Below are positions 27,364-36,479 of a DNA stretch of 64,000 bases, piece after piece (the first letter of the stretch is position 1; every line of letters starts with the position of its first letter). The notes under the pieces were generated by a model, which was not told the origin of the DNA, ran no database searches, and saw only the letters and a program-made list of their open reading frames with translations. The position numbers and the translations under genes are program-made. This DNA is from Actinomycetota bacterium (GTDB lineage: Bacteria > Actinomycetota > Aquicultoria > Aquicultorales > Aquicultoraceae), in the NCBI GenBank assembly GCA_018333515.1, contig JAGXSZ010000035.1, positions 1 through 64,000 on the forward strand, written 5' to 3'.

Positions 27364-27372
27364 TGGTATAAT
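27364..27372 (+). promoter_or_regulatory. Extended -10 promoter for phoH
   Basis: TGGTATAAT (27364-27372) is a perfect extended -10 element. No good -35 lies upstream, as is often tolerated with an extended -10. Initiation near 27379 would fall after the first in-frame ATG (27338), which supports a downstream start for phoH. Confidence 0.5.
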
Positions 27373-27403
27373 TTTCTCACCTAAAGGAGTGAAAGAGCCG
27401 AAA

Positions 27404-28384
27404 TTGGCGGATATCGTGGAAATCAAAGTCGTGGTGCCGGGCGACATATCGATGGTCGATTTGTTGGGCCACCATGATCAATTATTAAAAATAATCGAGG
27501 GCAAGTTTCAAAGCACCATCCTGGTCAGAGGCAACGAAATAATGATCAAGGGCGACGCTGTGGAAGTAGACGACGTAGCGACTATCTTTAAGGAAATGTT
27601 GAACATCGTGTCGCATGGTCAACAATTGACCCCGCAAAAAGTGGAGCACACCATCGACATCACCGTCGACGGCAACCGCATTACACCTTCGAGCATCTAT
27701 TCCGACGTCATTGTAACGCATCGCAGAAAAGTAATCGGACCGAAGACCGCGGGGCAAAAGGAGTATATCGACGCGATCCGCAACCACACAGCGACCTTTG
27801 CGATAGGCCCAGCGGGGACCGGCAAGACCTATCTGGCGATGGCGATGGCGGTGCGCGCGCTCAAGGACAAGACGGTGGGAAGGATTATTTTGACCCGCCC
27901 GGCCGTTGAGGCAGGGGAGAAGCTCGGATTTCTCCCCGGCGACTTACAGCAAAAAGTCGACCCGTATCTGCGCCCGCTCTTCGACGCGCTCTACGACATG
28001 ATCGACGCCGAGCACTTCCGGCACTTACTCGACCAGGGCACGATTGAGATAGCGCCGCTCGCTTACATGAGGGGCCGCACGCTCAACGACTCCTTTATAA
28101 TATTGGACGAAGCCCAAAATACCTCGCAAGAGCAGATGAAGATGTTTTTGACGAGGCTCGGGTTCGGCTCCCGCATGGTAGTCACCGGTGACAGTACCCA
28201 GATAGACCTGCCCAGCGGGCAGCACTCCGGCTTGCTCATCATCGAGAACATATTGAGAGGGCTTGACGATATCGCGTTCGTCCATTTGACCTCGCGCGAT
28301 GTAGTTCGCCACAAGCTCGTCCAGAAGATAGTCGAAGCCTACAAGCGCCATGATGAGGAGAGAGGTTCGAAGAGACAGCTATGA
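27404..28384 (+). CDS. phoH: PhoH-like ATPase
   Basis: PhoH family proteins are P-loop ATPases, often linked to ybeY and RNA metabolism. The Walker A is GPAGTGKTY and Walker B is FIILDEAQN, with TGDSTQIDLP farther on. The frame is open from ATG 27338. TTG 27404 (326 residues, close to family length) is preferred because an extended -10 and an AAAGGAG lie between the two candidates; GTG 27389 is an alternative. The stop overlaps the next gene in ATGA. Confidence 0.9.
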   Translation: MADIVEIKVVVPGDISMVDLLGHHDQLLKIIEGKFQSTILVRGNEIMIKGDAVEVDDVATIFKEMLNIVSHGQQLTPQKVEHTIDITVDGNRITPSSIYSDVIVTHRRKVIGPKTAGQKEYIDAIRNHTATFAIGPAGTGKTYLAMAMAVRALKDKTVGRIILTRPAVEAGEKLGFLPGDLQQKVDPYLRPLFDALYDMIDAEHFRHLLDQGTIEIAPLAYMRGRTLNDSFIILDEAQNTSQEQMKMFLTRLGFGSRMVVTGDSTQIDLPSGQHSGLLIIENILRGLDDIAFVHLTSRDVVRHKLVQKIVEAYKRHDEERGSKRQL

Positions 28385-30504
28385 CTCCGAACTTTGGCCT
28401 CGATAAAATCAAAGACATGCCTGTAATAGTGGACTGGAAGGGCAAGAGCCTGCGCCGGTCGCTTCTAGCTTTGCTCCTATTTACCGTGATTTTGGCGATT
28501 CTAGTCGTCGATTTTATTCCGGATAGGCTGACCGGTCTGCAGGTTGGTAAGCCAAGCCCCGAAACGGTTAAGGCGACGCGCGACATCGAGTTCGTCGATT
28601 TCGAGAGGACCGCGGTCTTGCGAAACGAGGCGTCGTCGCATGTCGAAAAGGTCTACAATCGTGATTGGAGCGTCGAGCCGCAGGTAATCGACTCGGTTCA
28701 TAAATTTTTCGGTCTTGTAAGGCAGGTGCGCTCAAACGAAGTGCTGACCGCCGACGCTAAGCTGGATTTGCTCGTCAAAGAGGTCGACGCAAGCTTTGAC
28801 AAGAGCGTGCTCAAGGCGGTGCTCCGGATGCCCGACACAGAGCTTAATTCGACCGAAGCGCTCGTGGTAAGCAATATCAATCGTGTCTACAGCTACAAGA
28901 TAACCTCCGAAAACATCGGCGAGAGAAGGATAGACTTTGCCGAGATGGCGCGGAGCCTGACCAGGGACCCCGGCAAGAACGCGCTCATCGCCGAGATCGG
29001 CGCGTATTACTTCAAACCGAACTACTTCTACGACGCGCAGGGAACCGAGAAGCTTAAGAGAGAAGCGGCGTCCGGTATCTCTTCGGTTCTCGTTAACAAA
29101 CAAAAAGGAGAGACCATCATCCGCGAGGGCGAGATAGTCTCAAGTTTGCAGGTCAAGATATTGAAAGAACTAGGCCTGCTGAAGAGGGGTATCGACCTGG
29201 CCCGTATCGGCGGCCTGGCGCTCTTCGCGGTAGTCTCGTTTATCGCGTTCGGCCTCTATCTACTTAACTACCAGCCAAAGATACACCGAAGCAACCGGCT
29301 GATAGGAGTGCTCGCGCTTATCTTCATTGCGACGATTCTAATAGCGAAATTCGTCGGTCCTTACTATGCATATTTCCTTATTCCTATCGGCGCGGCGGCG
29401 ATGCTGACCGCGCTTCTCTTTAATATCGAGACGGCCATCATCATGGTCTTGAGTCTGAGCCTTTATTCCGGTCTTATCGGCGGGCAGAACTACCAATATA
29501 CGCTATACGGCGTCCTGACCGGGCTTTTCGCGATATATGCCATCTATAATATCCGGCATCGCACGGATTTGGCTATAGCCGGGGCGTGGGTTACGCTCGC
29601 CTCGACCATCCTAGCTATAACCACAACGCTTTTGAGCGGGGCCGGGCTGGTCGAGATAATGAAAAACCTCGGCTGGGGATTGCTCGGCGGTATTTCAATG
29701 GCGGTGTTGACCATCGGGACTCTGCCGTTCTTGGAGAAGGTCTTTGGAATCACGACCGACATCAAGCTCGTCGAGCTTTCCTACGCCAACCAGCCGCTCT
29801 TGCGCGAACTCATGATGAAGGCGCCGGGAACGTATAACCACAGCATCATGGCGGGGAACCTCGCCGAAAACGCCGCCGAGGAAATCGGCGCGAACCCGCT
29901 CCTGGCAAGAGTCGGCGCATACTACCACGATATCGGAAAGATAAAACGGCCGCTCTTCTTTGTCGAGAACCAGATAGGGTGCGAAAACCCACACGACCAC
30001 ACCAATCCGAGCCTCAGTTGCCTGATAATCACCTCCCACGTCAAGGAAGGTATCGACCTGGGGAAGAAATATCACCTGCCGCCGGAGATACTCGATATAA
30101 TAAACGAGCATCACGGGACGAGCATCGTGGCGTATTTCTATCACAAAGCAAAAGAGAGTGTCGTCAAAGAGACCATCAATGAAGAGAATTACCGGTATTC
30201 GGGGCAGCGCCCGAAATCGAAAGAGGCGGCGCTCGTCATGCTGGCCGACTCGGTCGAGGCCGCTGCGCGCACTATCGCTAAGCCGACGCCCGGACGTATC
30301 GAGCAGCTCATCAAGAGGATAGTCCAGAGCAAGCTCGACGATGGACAGCTAAACGAGAGCAATCTGACTCTTAACGATATCGAAAAGATAATCAGAAGCT
30401 TCACCCAGTTGTTGACAAGCCTATATCATACGAGGGTCGAGTACCCGACGGTACCCGTACCGCAAGCTAGGAGCCTCGCGGCGCATGGTGATTCGAATAA
30501 GTAA
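28381..30504 (+). CDS. pgpH: 7TM-HD domain protein, PgpH-type c-di-AMP phosphodiesterase
   Basis: This 707-residue membrane protein has one N-terminal helix, a large extracytoplasmic 7TM-HDED domain (about residues 50-270), seven membrane segments (about 275-460) and a cytoplasmic HD domain. HD residues are seen in GTYNHSIMAGNLAE, YYHDIGKIKRP, ITSHVKEG and INEHHGTS. PgpH of Listeria with this architecture hydrolyses c-di-AMP. It is coupled to phoH by ATGA and overlaps ybeY by 20 nt, the standard phoH-yqfF-ybeY order. Confidence 0.92.
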   Translation: MTPNFGLDKIKDMPVIVDWKGKSLRRSLLALLLFTVILAILVVDFIPDRLTGLQVGKPSPETVKATRDIEFVDFERTAVLRNEASSHVEKVYNRDWSVEPQVIDSVHKFFGLVRQVRSNEVLTADAKLDLLVKEVDASFDKSVLKAVLRMPDTELNSTEALVVSNINRVYSYKITSENIGERRIDFAEMARSLTRDPGKNALIAEIGAYYFKPNYFYDAQGTEKLKREAASGISSVLVNKQKGETIIREGEIVSSLQVKILKELGLLKRGIDLARIGGLALFAVVSFIAFGLYLLNYQPKIHRSNRLIGVLALIFIATILIAKFVGPYYAYFLIPIGAAAMLTALLFNIETAIIMVLSLSLYSGLIGGQNYQYTLYGVLTGLFAIYAIYNIRHRTDLAIAGAWVTLASTILAITTTLLSGAGLVEIMKNLGWGLLGGISMAVLTIGTLPFLEKVFGITTDIKLVELSYANQPLLRELMMKAPGTYNHSIMAGNLAENAAEEIGANPLLARVGAYYHDIGKIKRPLFFVENQIGCENPHDHTNPSLSCLIITSHVKEGIDLGKKYHLPPEILDIINEHHGTSIVAYFYHKAKESVVKETINEENYRYSGQRPKSKEAALVMLADSVEAAARTIAKPTPGRIEQLIKRIVQSKLDDGQLNESNLTLNDIEKIIRSFTQLLTSLYHTRVEYPTVPVPQARSLAAHGDSNK

Positions 30505-30964
30505 TGAGCGGGAATTAGCGGTGGACGAAGAGTCATTGGTCGAGCTTGCCGGTTATGTTCTAGCCGCGGAGCGTGTCGAAGAGGACGCGGAACTGAGCAT
30601 AGCGCTAGTCGGTGAAGAGACCATGCTCGACTTGAACGCGAATTATCGCGGCAAGGATTACCCCACCGACGTCTTATCCTTCGAAGCGGGCGGCGACATG
30701 CCGACCGCCGAGAACCTCCCGCGACTACTGGGCGATGTCGTCATCTGCCCGTCCGTCGCCGAGAAGCAAGCGCTCGAATTCGACCAGACCCTAAACCAAG
30801 AACTCTCGCTCCTCTTAGTCCACGGCATTCTCCATCTCCTCGGTTACGACCACGACGATGATGAGGACGCCGAGTGCATGGAGGCTCGCGAGCGCCTGAT
30901 ACTCACCTCTTTCTCAGACGGAGTAAGCCCCGATGAACTAGCGAAGGGGGGTTTTGAGCGTTAA
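30485..30964 (+). CDS. ybeY: Endoribonuclease YbeY
   Basis: YbeY (159 residues) is a zinc endoribonuclease for 16S rRNA 3' maturation and ribosome quality control. The metal site is HGILHLLGYDHDDDE (H-x3-H-x5-H). YRGKDYPTDVLSF is also typical. The ATG at 30485 lies inside the end of pgpH, so translation is coupled. Confidence 0.95.
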   Translation: MVIRISNERELAVDEESLVELAGYVLAAERVEEDAELSIALVGEETMLDLNANYRGKDYPTDVLSFEAGGDMPTAENLPRLLGDVVICPSVAEKQALEFDQTLNQELSLLLVHGILHLLGYDHDDDEDAECMEARERLILTSFSDGVSPDELAKGGFER

Positions 30965-31030
30965 ATACGCCGGTAGCAGCTCTTTAGAGAGCCGTCCGCG
31001 TGACGGGATTTCGACGTTCATACGCGCCCG

Positions 31031-31735
31031 ATGAAAAGCAAGTCGTTGCTGAAAAGCTTCAATTACGCAATCGATGGCCTGATCTATGTATTGCGCACCC
31101 AGCGCAATATGCGCATCCATTTTGCGGCCGCGGCCGCGGCGCTCACACTCGGCCTCTTCTTAAAGATAGAGTCCTGGGCTTTTGTCGCTTTGATCTTTGC
31201 GGTATCGCTGGTAGTCGTCGCCGAACTCGTAAACACGGCTATCGAATCGACCATCGACCTCGTCACGACAACCTTCGACCCGGTGGCGCAGATAGCAAAG
31301 GATGTAGCAGCCGGCGCCGTCCTTCTGGCGAGCATCAACGCCGTCCTGGTGGCATACTTCATATTCTTTTCGCGGGTCAACCCGCTGGCGCTGGGCTTGC
31401 TTGAGCGGATTCGCCAATCGCCGGCGCACCTCACCGTCATTTCGCTCTTAATCGTGGCGATATTGGTCGTTTCGGCCAAAGCATGGGTGGGCGGGGGAAG
31501 TTTTTTGCGGGGCGGGTGGCCGAGCGGACACAGCGCCCTGGCGGCCGCGCTCTTTACCGCGATAGCCTTTATAAGCCAATCGCCGCTCGTCGCCACGCTC
31601 GGTTTGGGCCTGGCGCTGCTCGTCTTTCACAGCAGGTTCGATGCGGGCGTCCACACTATGCTCGAGATAGTCTCCGGCGCGACACTCGGCATTCTCGTGA
31701 CCGTTCTTATCTTTCAGGTATTCTATACTTGGTAA
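31031..31735 (+). CDS. DgkA-PAP2 fusion: undecaprenol kinase with lipid phosphatase domain
   Basis: The 234-residue membrane protein combines two domains. Residues 1-110 are a DgkA-type lipid kinase (ELVNTAIESTIDL and AKDVAAGAVLLASI hold the acidic active-site residues). Residues 130-234 look like a PAP2 phosphatase: WPSGHSA and HSRFDAGVHTMLE. In the last motif the usual Asp is replaced by Glu, and the first PAP2 motif is weak. Gram-positive DgkA enzymes phosphorylate undecaprenol. No clear ribosome binding site precedes ATG 31031. Confidence 0.85.
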   Translation: MKSKSLLKSFNYAIDGLIYVLRTQRNMRIHFAAAAAALTLGLFLKIESWAFVALIFAVSLVVVAELVNTAIESTIDLVTTTFDPVAQIAKDVAAGAVLLASINAVLVAYFIFFSRVNPLALGLLERIRQSPAHLTVISLLIVAILVVSAKAWVGGGSFLRGGWPSGHSALAAALFTAIAFISQSPLVATLGLGLALLVFHSRFDAGVHTMLEIVSGATLGILVTVLIFQVFYTW

Positions 31736-31836
31736 ACGAACCGGGTCAGGCGTGTTGATTTGTCGATAATTTATAACTTTTGCGCGAAGCGTCCGATATA
31801 ATGTAGGTAGGAATACAGCTAGGGAGGGATTGTCGC

Positions 31837-33111
31837 TTGCCGGATTGGTTATACGCGATACTTATCATAATTCTAGTCGGTTTGTCGGCCGGCTTAACGG
31901 CGGTCGAGAGCGCGATATCGTCTATGAGCCGGATTCGGCTTAGATATCTTGTCGAGCTGGAGGCCCCGGGCGCCGACGCGCTCGAGTCGCTGATGTCGCA
32001 CCCCAGCCGTCTGATGACCGCAATAATATTATTGGATAACAGCGCCAACATCGCCGCGGTCTCTATCGCGACGTTGCTGGTGAGCAGATATCTGGATGGT
32101 TTTGTCGTGGTCGTCTCGACCGTTTCGATGCTCTTTGTGATTCTGGTCTTCGGCGAGATAATACCGAAGACCTTTGGAGCCCGGCGCACGGAGTATCTCT
32201 CGTTGCGCGCGGCAATCGCCCTAAACGTGCTCTCGAAAGCGCTCGGCCCTATTGCCCGGATGTTCACGTCTGTGGCGAATATCTTCATCCGCATCTTCGG
32301 CGGTCGGCCAATCAAAGAGCTTCCCGTAGCAAGCGAGGAGGAGATAACAGGCACGGTCGGCGCCGGCGAGGAGGAAGGCGCCATCGAAGAGGAAGAGCTG
32401 ATTCACAGCATCTTCGAGTTTGGAGACACGATAGTGCGCGAGGTAATGGTGCCTCGGATGGATATGGTGACCGTCGGCGCGGACGCGCCCATCGAGGAGG
32501 TCCTCTCGCTGGTCATCAAAGAAGGGCACTCCAGAATACCGGTCTACGAGGAGACGGTCGACAACATAATAGGGATAATCTACGCCAAAGACCTCCTTGT
32601 GCTGATGCACAAAGGCAAGATAGACGTCCCTATCAAGCGGCAGATGCGCCCGGCCTACTATGTCCCCGAGCTGAAAAAGGTCGACGACCTCATGCGTGAG
32701 CTGCAGAAGAAACGTTTGCATATGGCCATCGTCGTCGATGAGCACGGCGGCACCGCGGGCCTTGTCACCATCGAAGACCTGCTCGAAGAGATTGTCGGCG
32801 AGATATTCGACGAGTACGACCTCGAAGAGACGCTCATCGAGTTTGTCGATAATCACTTGGTGCGGATGGATGCCCGCGTTCATATCGACGAGGCGAACGA
32901 ACTGCTGGGCGCGACTTTCTCGCGCGCCGATATCGACACTATCGGCGGGTTTGTCTACTCGCTTATCGGGCGCACCCCGAACGCGGGAGAAGAGGTACGT
33001 TTCGAGGGGTTCGTATTCAAGGTCGAGAAGGTTATCGGTCGCAGGATATCGAAGATTTTAATAAGCCGCGAAGAACCGGAAGAAGAAACGGAGAACCCGG
33101 AAGTCGGATAA
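31837..33111 (+). CDS. CNNM/CorC (HlyC) family transporter-associated protein
   Basis: The protein (424 residues) has an N-terminal CNNM/DUF21 membrane domain (about 1-150), a CBS pair ([14 protein letters not shown] onward, about 195-320) and a C-terminal CorC_HlyC domain. Relatives are linked to Mg2+/Na+ transport. It starts at TTG 31837 with GGGAGGG at 31822-31828. A perfect TATAAT occurs at 31797-31802 without a matching -35. In mycobacteria the related gene also lies between ybeY and era. Confidence 0.92.
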   Translation: MPDWLYAILIIILVGLSAGLTAVESAISSMSRIRLRYLVELEAPGADALESLMSHPSRLMTAIILLDNSANIAAVSIATLLVSRYLDGFVVVVSTVSMLFVILVFGEIIPKTFGARRTEYLSLRAAIALNVLSKALGPIARMFTSVANIFIRIFGGRPIKELPVASEEEITGTVGAGEEEGAIEEEELIHSIFEFGDTIVREVMVPRMDMVTVGADAPIEEVLSLVIKEGHSRIPVYEETVDNIIGIIYAKDLLVLMHKGKIDVPIKRQMRPAYYVPELKKVDDLMRELQKKRLHMAIVVDEHGGTAGLVTIEDLLEEIVGEIFDEYDLEETLIEFVDNHLVRMDARVHIDEANELLGATFSRADIDTIGGFVYSLIGRTPNAGEEVRFEGFVFKVEKVIGRRISKILISREEPEEETENPEVG

Positions 33112-33150
33112 AAACGTCGGTCGGGTATCTTGGGTTTGGAGGTTGGCGAC

Positions 33151-33555
33151 ATGGACGAAGTAGAGCTGATACGAGCGGCGTCCGAGGCCCGGCAAGAGGC
33201 CTACGCGCCGTACTCGGGCTTTAGAGTAGGCGCGGCCGTTATCTGCGATGACGGGCGTATTTTCACCGGGGCCAATGTCGAGAACGCCGTCTACGGCCTC
33301 TCTATCTGCGCCGAGCGCGTCGCGATCGCTAAAGCGGTCTCCGAGGGCTGCCGACGGTTCGAGGCCCTCGCGGTCATCGCCGACGGCCCGACGCCTTGCC
33401 CGCTTTGCGGTACTTGCAGGCAGTTTCTCGCCGAGTTCGGCGCCGAATCGCTGGTCATCATGGCAAACACGAAGGGCGAGACAAAGAAAGCGCTCATTAA
33501 AGAGTTGCTACCCTATGCCTTTACCAACGAGCGGTTGTTTGGAGAAAAAGGATAA
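33151..33555 (+). CDS. cdd: Cytidine deaminase
   Basis: Cdd (134 residues) deaminates cytidine and deoxycytidine. Zinc and catalytic residues are in ENAVYGLSICAERVA (C-A-E) and PCPLCGTCRQ. YAPYSGFRVGAA is the N-terminal family motif. ATG 33151 has TTGGAGG at 33136-33142; TTG 33130 upstream is rejected. It fits with deoC nearby as part of pyrimidine salvage. Confidence 0.95.
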   Translation: MDEVELIRAASEARQEAYAPYSGFRVGAAVICDDGRIFTGANVENAVYGLSICAERVAIAKAVSEGCRRFEALAVIADGPTPCPLCGTCRQFLAEFGAESLVIMANTKGETKKALIKELLPYAFTNERLFGEKG

Positions 33556-33582
33556 GTCCCGGCATCACAGGGTGTGACGACG

Positions 33583-34041
33583 ATGGATTATGAATTGGCG
33601 CGCTTGACGGAATTCGATACCGATCTGATACGGGAGCTGACCATGATGGAGGCGGAAGCCTTTGGTGACGGCGGCTTGAATCATTGGACCTTTCCGGTCT
33701 TTATCAAACACGGCGCGGTATACGTATTAAAAAAGGATGGCGCAATCTGCGGGATTGCGGATATCATAAGGGATTGGCGCGACCCGGGACTCGTTTTCAT
33801 CGTCGGTTTTCTTGTGAGAAAAGAACTTAGAGGAAGGCGCCTAGGGTCGAGGTTTTTGGGTGGGCTGCTCACGGCGCTCGAGCACGACGGCGCTAGAGTA
33901 GTGCGGCTCACCGTTGGAGACAAGAACAGTCGGGCATTGGAACTCTACAAGAGAGCGGGTTTTAAAAACATCGCGGAGTTACCGGACGAGTATGGCCCCG
34001 GAACAGACCGGATTCTCCTCGAGCTTGGATTGGAAGGGTGA
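33583..34041 (+). CDS. GNAT family N-acetyltransferase
   Basis: A 152-residue acetyltransferase with the acetyl-CoA motif A KELRGRRLGSRFL and the closing NSRALELYKRAGF. It is similar in layout to RimI-type enzymes, but no substrate can be assigned. ATG 33583 is taken; GTG 33574 is an alternative. The stop overlaps a GTG of the era reading frame, so the two genes are coupled. Confidence 0.85.
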   Translation: MDYELARLTEFDTDLIRELTMMEAEAFGDGGLNHWTFPVFIKHGAVYVLKKDGAICGIADIIRDWRDPGLVFIVGFLVRKELRGRRLGSRFLGGLLTALEHDGARVVRLTVGDKNSRALELYKRAGFKNIAELPDEYGPGTDRILLELGLEG

Positions 34042-34043
34042 TC

Positions 34044-34958
34044 ATGGACGAAAGCGACAAACGCAAGGAGAGCTTTAAATCGGGATTTGCGGCGATTGTG
34101 GGACGACCCAACGCCGGGAAGTCGACGCTATTGAATTATCTGGCAAAGGAGAAGGTCGCGATAATCTCCGATAAACCTCAAACCACGCGTCATACTATCC
34201 GTGCGATTTTAAATCTCGAGAATGCGCAGGTAGTCTTGGTGGATACGCCCGGCTTGCACAAGCCGAAGGATTCGCTCGGCGAGCACATGAACAAGAGCGT
34301 TCGCAACGCATTGAGCGACGTCGACGCCGTGATATTTATGGTCGATGCCTCGCAGGTAATCGGCTCCGGCGACCTCTATATCGCAAATGAACTCGCGTTG
34401 CTAAACACGCCTAAAATAATGGTCTTAAGTAAGATAGATAAGTTGGCGCCGGGCGATATCGAGGTTCAGCTGGAAATCGCCGGGCAGCTCGGAAAGTTCG
34501 ACGAGATAATCCCGCTATCCGCCGCGAAGGGCCAAAACGTCGAGACCCTCGTCGAAAAGATGGTCGAGCTGTTGCCGGAGGGACCGCAATACTATCCGCC
34601 GGATATGACGACCGACCAGCCTGAACGGGTAGTGGTCGCGGAGTTTGTCCGGGAGAAAGCGCTCCTTTTGACCAGGGAAGAGGTTCCTCACAGCATAGCG
34701 GTCGAGGTGCAAGAGATGAAACCGCGCAAAGACGGCGAGATAGTCGATATTTTTGCGACCATCTTCGTCGAGCGGGAATCGCAGAAGGGAATCCTTATCG
34801 GCAAGGGCGGGCGTGTCCTCAAAGAGATAGGTTCCAAAGCGAGAGTGGATATCGAACATCTCTTGGGCAGTCACATATTTCTCGACTTGAGGGTTGGCGT
34901 TAAGAAAGACTGGCGCAAAGAAGAGCGCTATATAAAACAATTCGGTTATACGGAATAG
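34044..34958 (+). CDS. era: GTPase Era
   Basis: Era (304 residues) couples GTP hydrolysis to 16S rRNA maturation. G motifs are GRPNAGKST, TTRHT, DTPGLHKP and SKIDK. The C-terminal KH domain shows IGKGGRVLKEIGSKARVDIE and LRVGVKKDWR. ATG 34044 follows AAGGG; GTG 34038 overlaps the upstream stop. It is placed next to ybeY/cdd as in many Gram-positive bacteria. Confidence 0.97.
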   Translation: MDESDKRKESFKSGFAAIVGRPNAGKSTLLNYLAKEKVAIISDKPQTTRHTIRAILNLENAQVVLVDTPGLHKPKDSLGEHMNKSVRNALSDVDAVIFMVDASQVIGSGDLYIANELALLNTPKIMVLSKIDKLAPGDIEVQLEIAGQLGKFDEIIPLSAAKGQNVETLVEKMVELLPEGPQYYPPDMTTDQPERVVVAEFVREKALLLTREEVPHSIAVEVQEMKPRKDGEIVDIFATIFVERESQKGILIGKGGRVLKEIGSKARVDIEHLLGSHIFLDLRVGVKKDWRKEERYIKQFGYTE

Positions 34959-34967
34959 GGTCGGCGG

Positions 34968-36320
34968 ATGCGGGAGCGCAATAAAATACTTCAGGCAGCA
35001 GCGGAGAGCCTACTAAAAAAAGAAGAACTCGAAAAAGCGATAGGCCTCTTCGAGAAGGTACATCCCGCCGACGCCGCGGAGATCATCGGGGATCTTTCCG
35101 ATGAGTTTCAAAAGATGATCTTCGAGACGTGGGACATCCCGAGAGCGGCCGATACCTTCCAGGAGATGGACGAGCAAGAGCAGATGGACATCGTCGAGTT
35201 GCTCAGCACGCCGCTCATCTCCGACATCCTCGAAGAGATGGACGCCGACGACGTCGCCGACCTGCTCGGCGCTATCGACAAGAAAGACGCCGAGCGAATT
35301 CTCGCCGCCATGGACAGGGAGGACGCGCAAGAGGCGCTCCGTTTGATGGAGCACGGCGAGGACACGGCCGGCGGTATTATGACCCCGGAATTCGTCGCGC
35401 TCAGGAAGGATATGACGGCCCAGGAGTCGATCGACCTGCTGCGCGCACAAGCCCCCGGCGCCGAGACGATTTACTACGTCTTTATAGTCAACCGCGACGA
35501 CCAATTGGTCGGCGTCATCTCGCTTCGGGACCTTATCATCAGTCAGCCGGACCGGCTCGTCGAAGAACTGATGAACCCCGGCGTCATATACGTGGACGTC
35601 GATACCGATCAGGAAGAAGTCGCGCGCATCATGTCGCGGTACGACCTTCTGGCCCTGCCGGTCGTCGACCGCGAGCACCGTCTTCTCGGTGTCGTCACCA
35701 TCGATGACGTCGTCGACGTCATCGAAGAAGAGGCCAGCGAAGACATATATCGCCTCGGTGGTGTCATACGCGAAGAAAGGCTCGACAGTCCGGCGCTGGA
35801 ATCGATTAAGAACCGTCTTCCCTGGATGGCATTTAATCTCGGGACTGCTTTCTTGGCGGCAGGGGTTGTCTCCTTGTTCCAGAGTTCAATCTCCAAGGTC
35901 GTGATTCTCGCCGCGTTCATGCCGATAGTCGCGGGCATGGGCGGCAACATGGGCACTCAGACCCTGACCGTCACGACAAGAGGAATCGCTTTGGGTCAGC
36001 TCGAGTTTAGAGAAGGCGTGCGTGTTGTCGCCCGTCAAGTCGGCATAGGCATCACAATCGGCGCGCTCACCGGTCTCCTTGCCGGTCTGGTCGCTTATCT
36101 CGCGAGGGGTAATCCTTACTTGGGCTTAGTCTTGTTCTTGGCGATGACGGTCAATATGGGCGTCGCGGGTTTGGCCGGGGCGGGCATCCCGATTGTTTTG
36201 AGGCTTCTCCGCCAAGACCCGGCCTTGGGCTCAGGGGTTATAGTCACCACCTTCACCGATATCTTCGGTTTTCTGGCTTTCTTGGGCCTCGCGACTATGA
36301 TGCTGAGATTCCTGATTTAG
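34968..36320 (+). CDS. mgtE: Magnesium transporter MgtE
   Basis: MgtE (450 residues) is a Mg2+ channel gated by cytosolic Mg2+. It has an N-terminal superhelical domain with acidic residues (about 1-130), a CBS pair (about 135-260) and five membrane helices. The pore region shows MPIVAGMGGNMGTQ, and ALGSGVIVTTFTDIFGF is near the end. It begins 9 nt after era. No Mg2+ riboswitch is seen upstream. Its lodging between era and recO is unusual. Confidence 0.94.
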   Translation: MRERNKILQAAAESLLKKEELEKAIGLFEKVHPADAAEIIGDLSDEFQKMIFETWDIPRAADTFQEMDEQEQMDIVELLSTPLISDILEEMDADDVADLLGAIDKKDAERILAAMDREDAQEALRLMEHGEDTAGGIMTPEFVALRKDMTAQESIDLLRAQAPGAETIYYVFIVNRDDQLVGVISLRDLIISQPDRLVEELMNPGVIYVDVDTDQEEVARIMSRYDLLALPVVDREHRLLGVVTIDDVVDVIEEEASEDIYRLGGVIREERLDSPALESIKNRLPWMAFNLGTAFLAAGVVSLFQSSISKVVILAAFMPIVAGMGGNMGTQTLTVTTRGIALGQLEFREGVRVVARQVGIGITIGALTGLLAGLVAYLARGNPYLGLVLFLAMTVNMGVAGLAGAGIPIVLRLLRQDPALGSGVIVTTFTDIFGFLAFLGLATMMLRFLI

Positions 36321-36404
36321 ACTATCCGCAACGGCGCCTAGAGACTAATATGTAACCAAACCCGGTTAGGCCGCTTACAACTGGGGAATGTTGCTCAAGA
36401 ACAT

Positions 36405-36433
36405 TTGGTTGCGGATGCCGGTGGCGGTATAAT
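36405..36433 (+). promoter_or_regulatory. Sigma70-type promoter for deoC
   Basis: TTGGTT (36405-36410) is followed by 17 nt and a perfect TATAAT (36428-36433). Transcription would begin near 36440, about 40 nt before the deoC start. A small TAACC/GGTTA hairpin lies just upstream, after mgtE. Confidence 0.65.
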
Positions 36434-36479
36434 TGATTGACCTTTTCAGCGGCTGTCTAGATGACTGGGGGGAACAATT

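Noticed and set aside
31000-31404. Plus-strand ORF (134 codons) overlapping the DgkA-PAP2 gene
   Set aside because: It lies in another frame of a membrane protein gene with clear DgkA motifs; no family resemblance and no ribosome binding site.
34930-34968. Mg2+ riboswitch for mgtE
   Set aside because: mgtE begins 9 nt after era; there is no room for an M-box.
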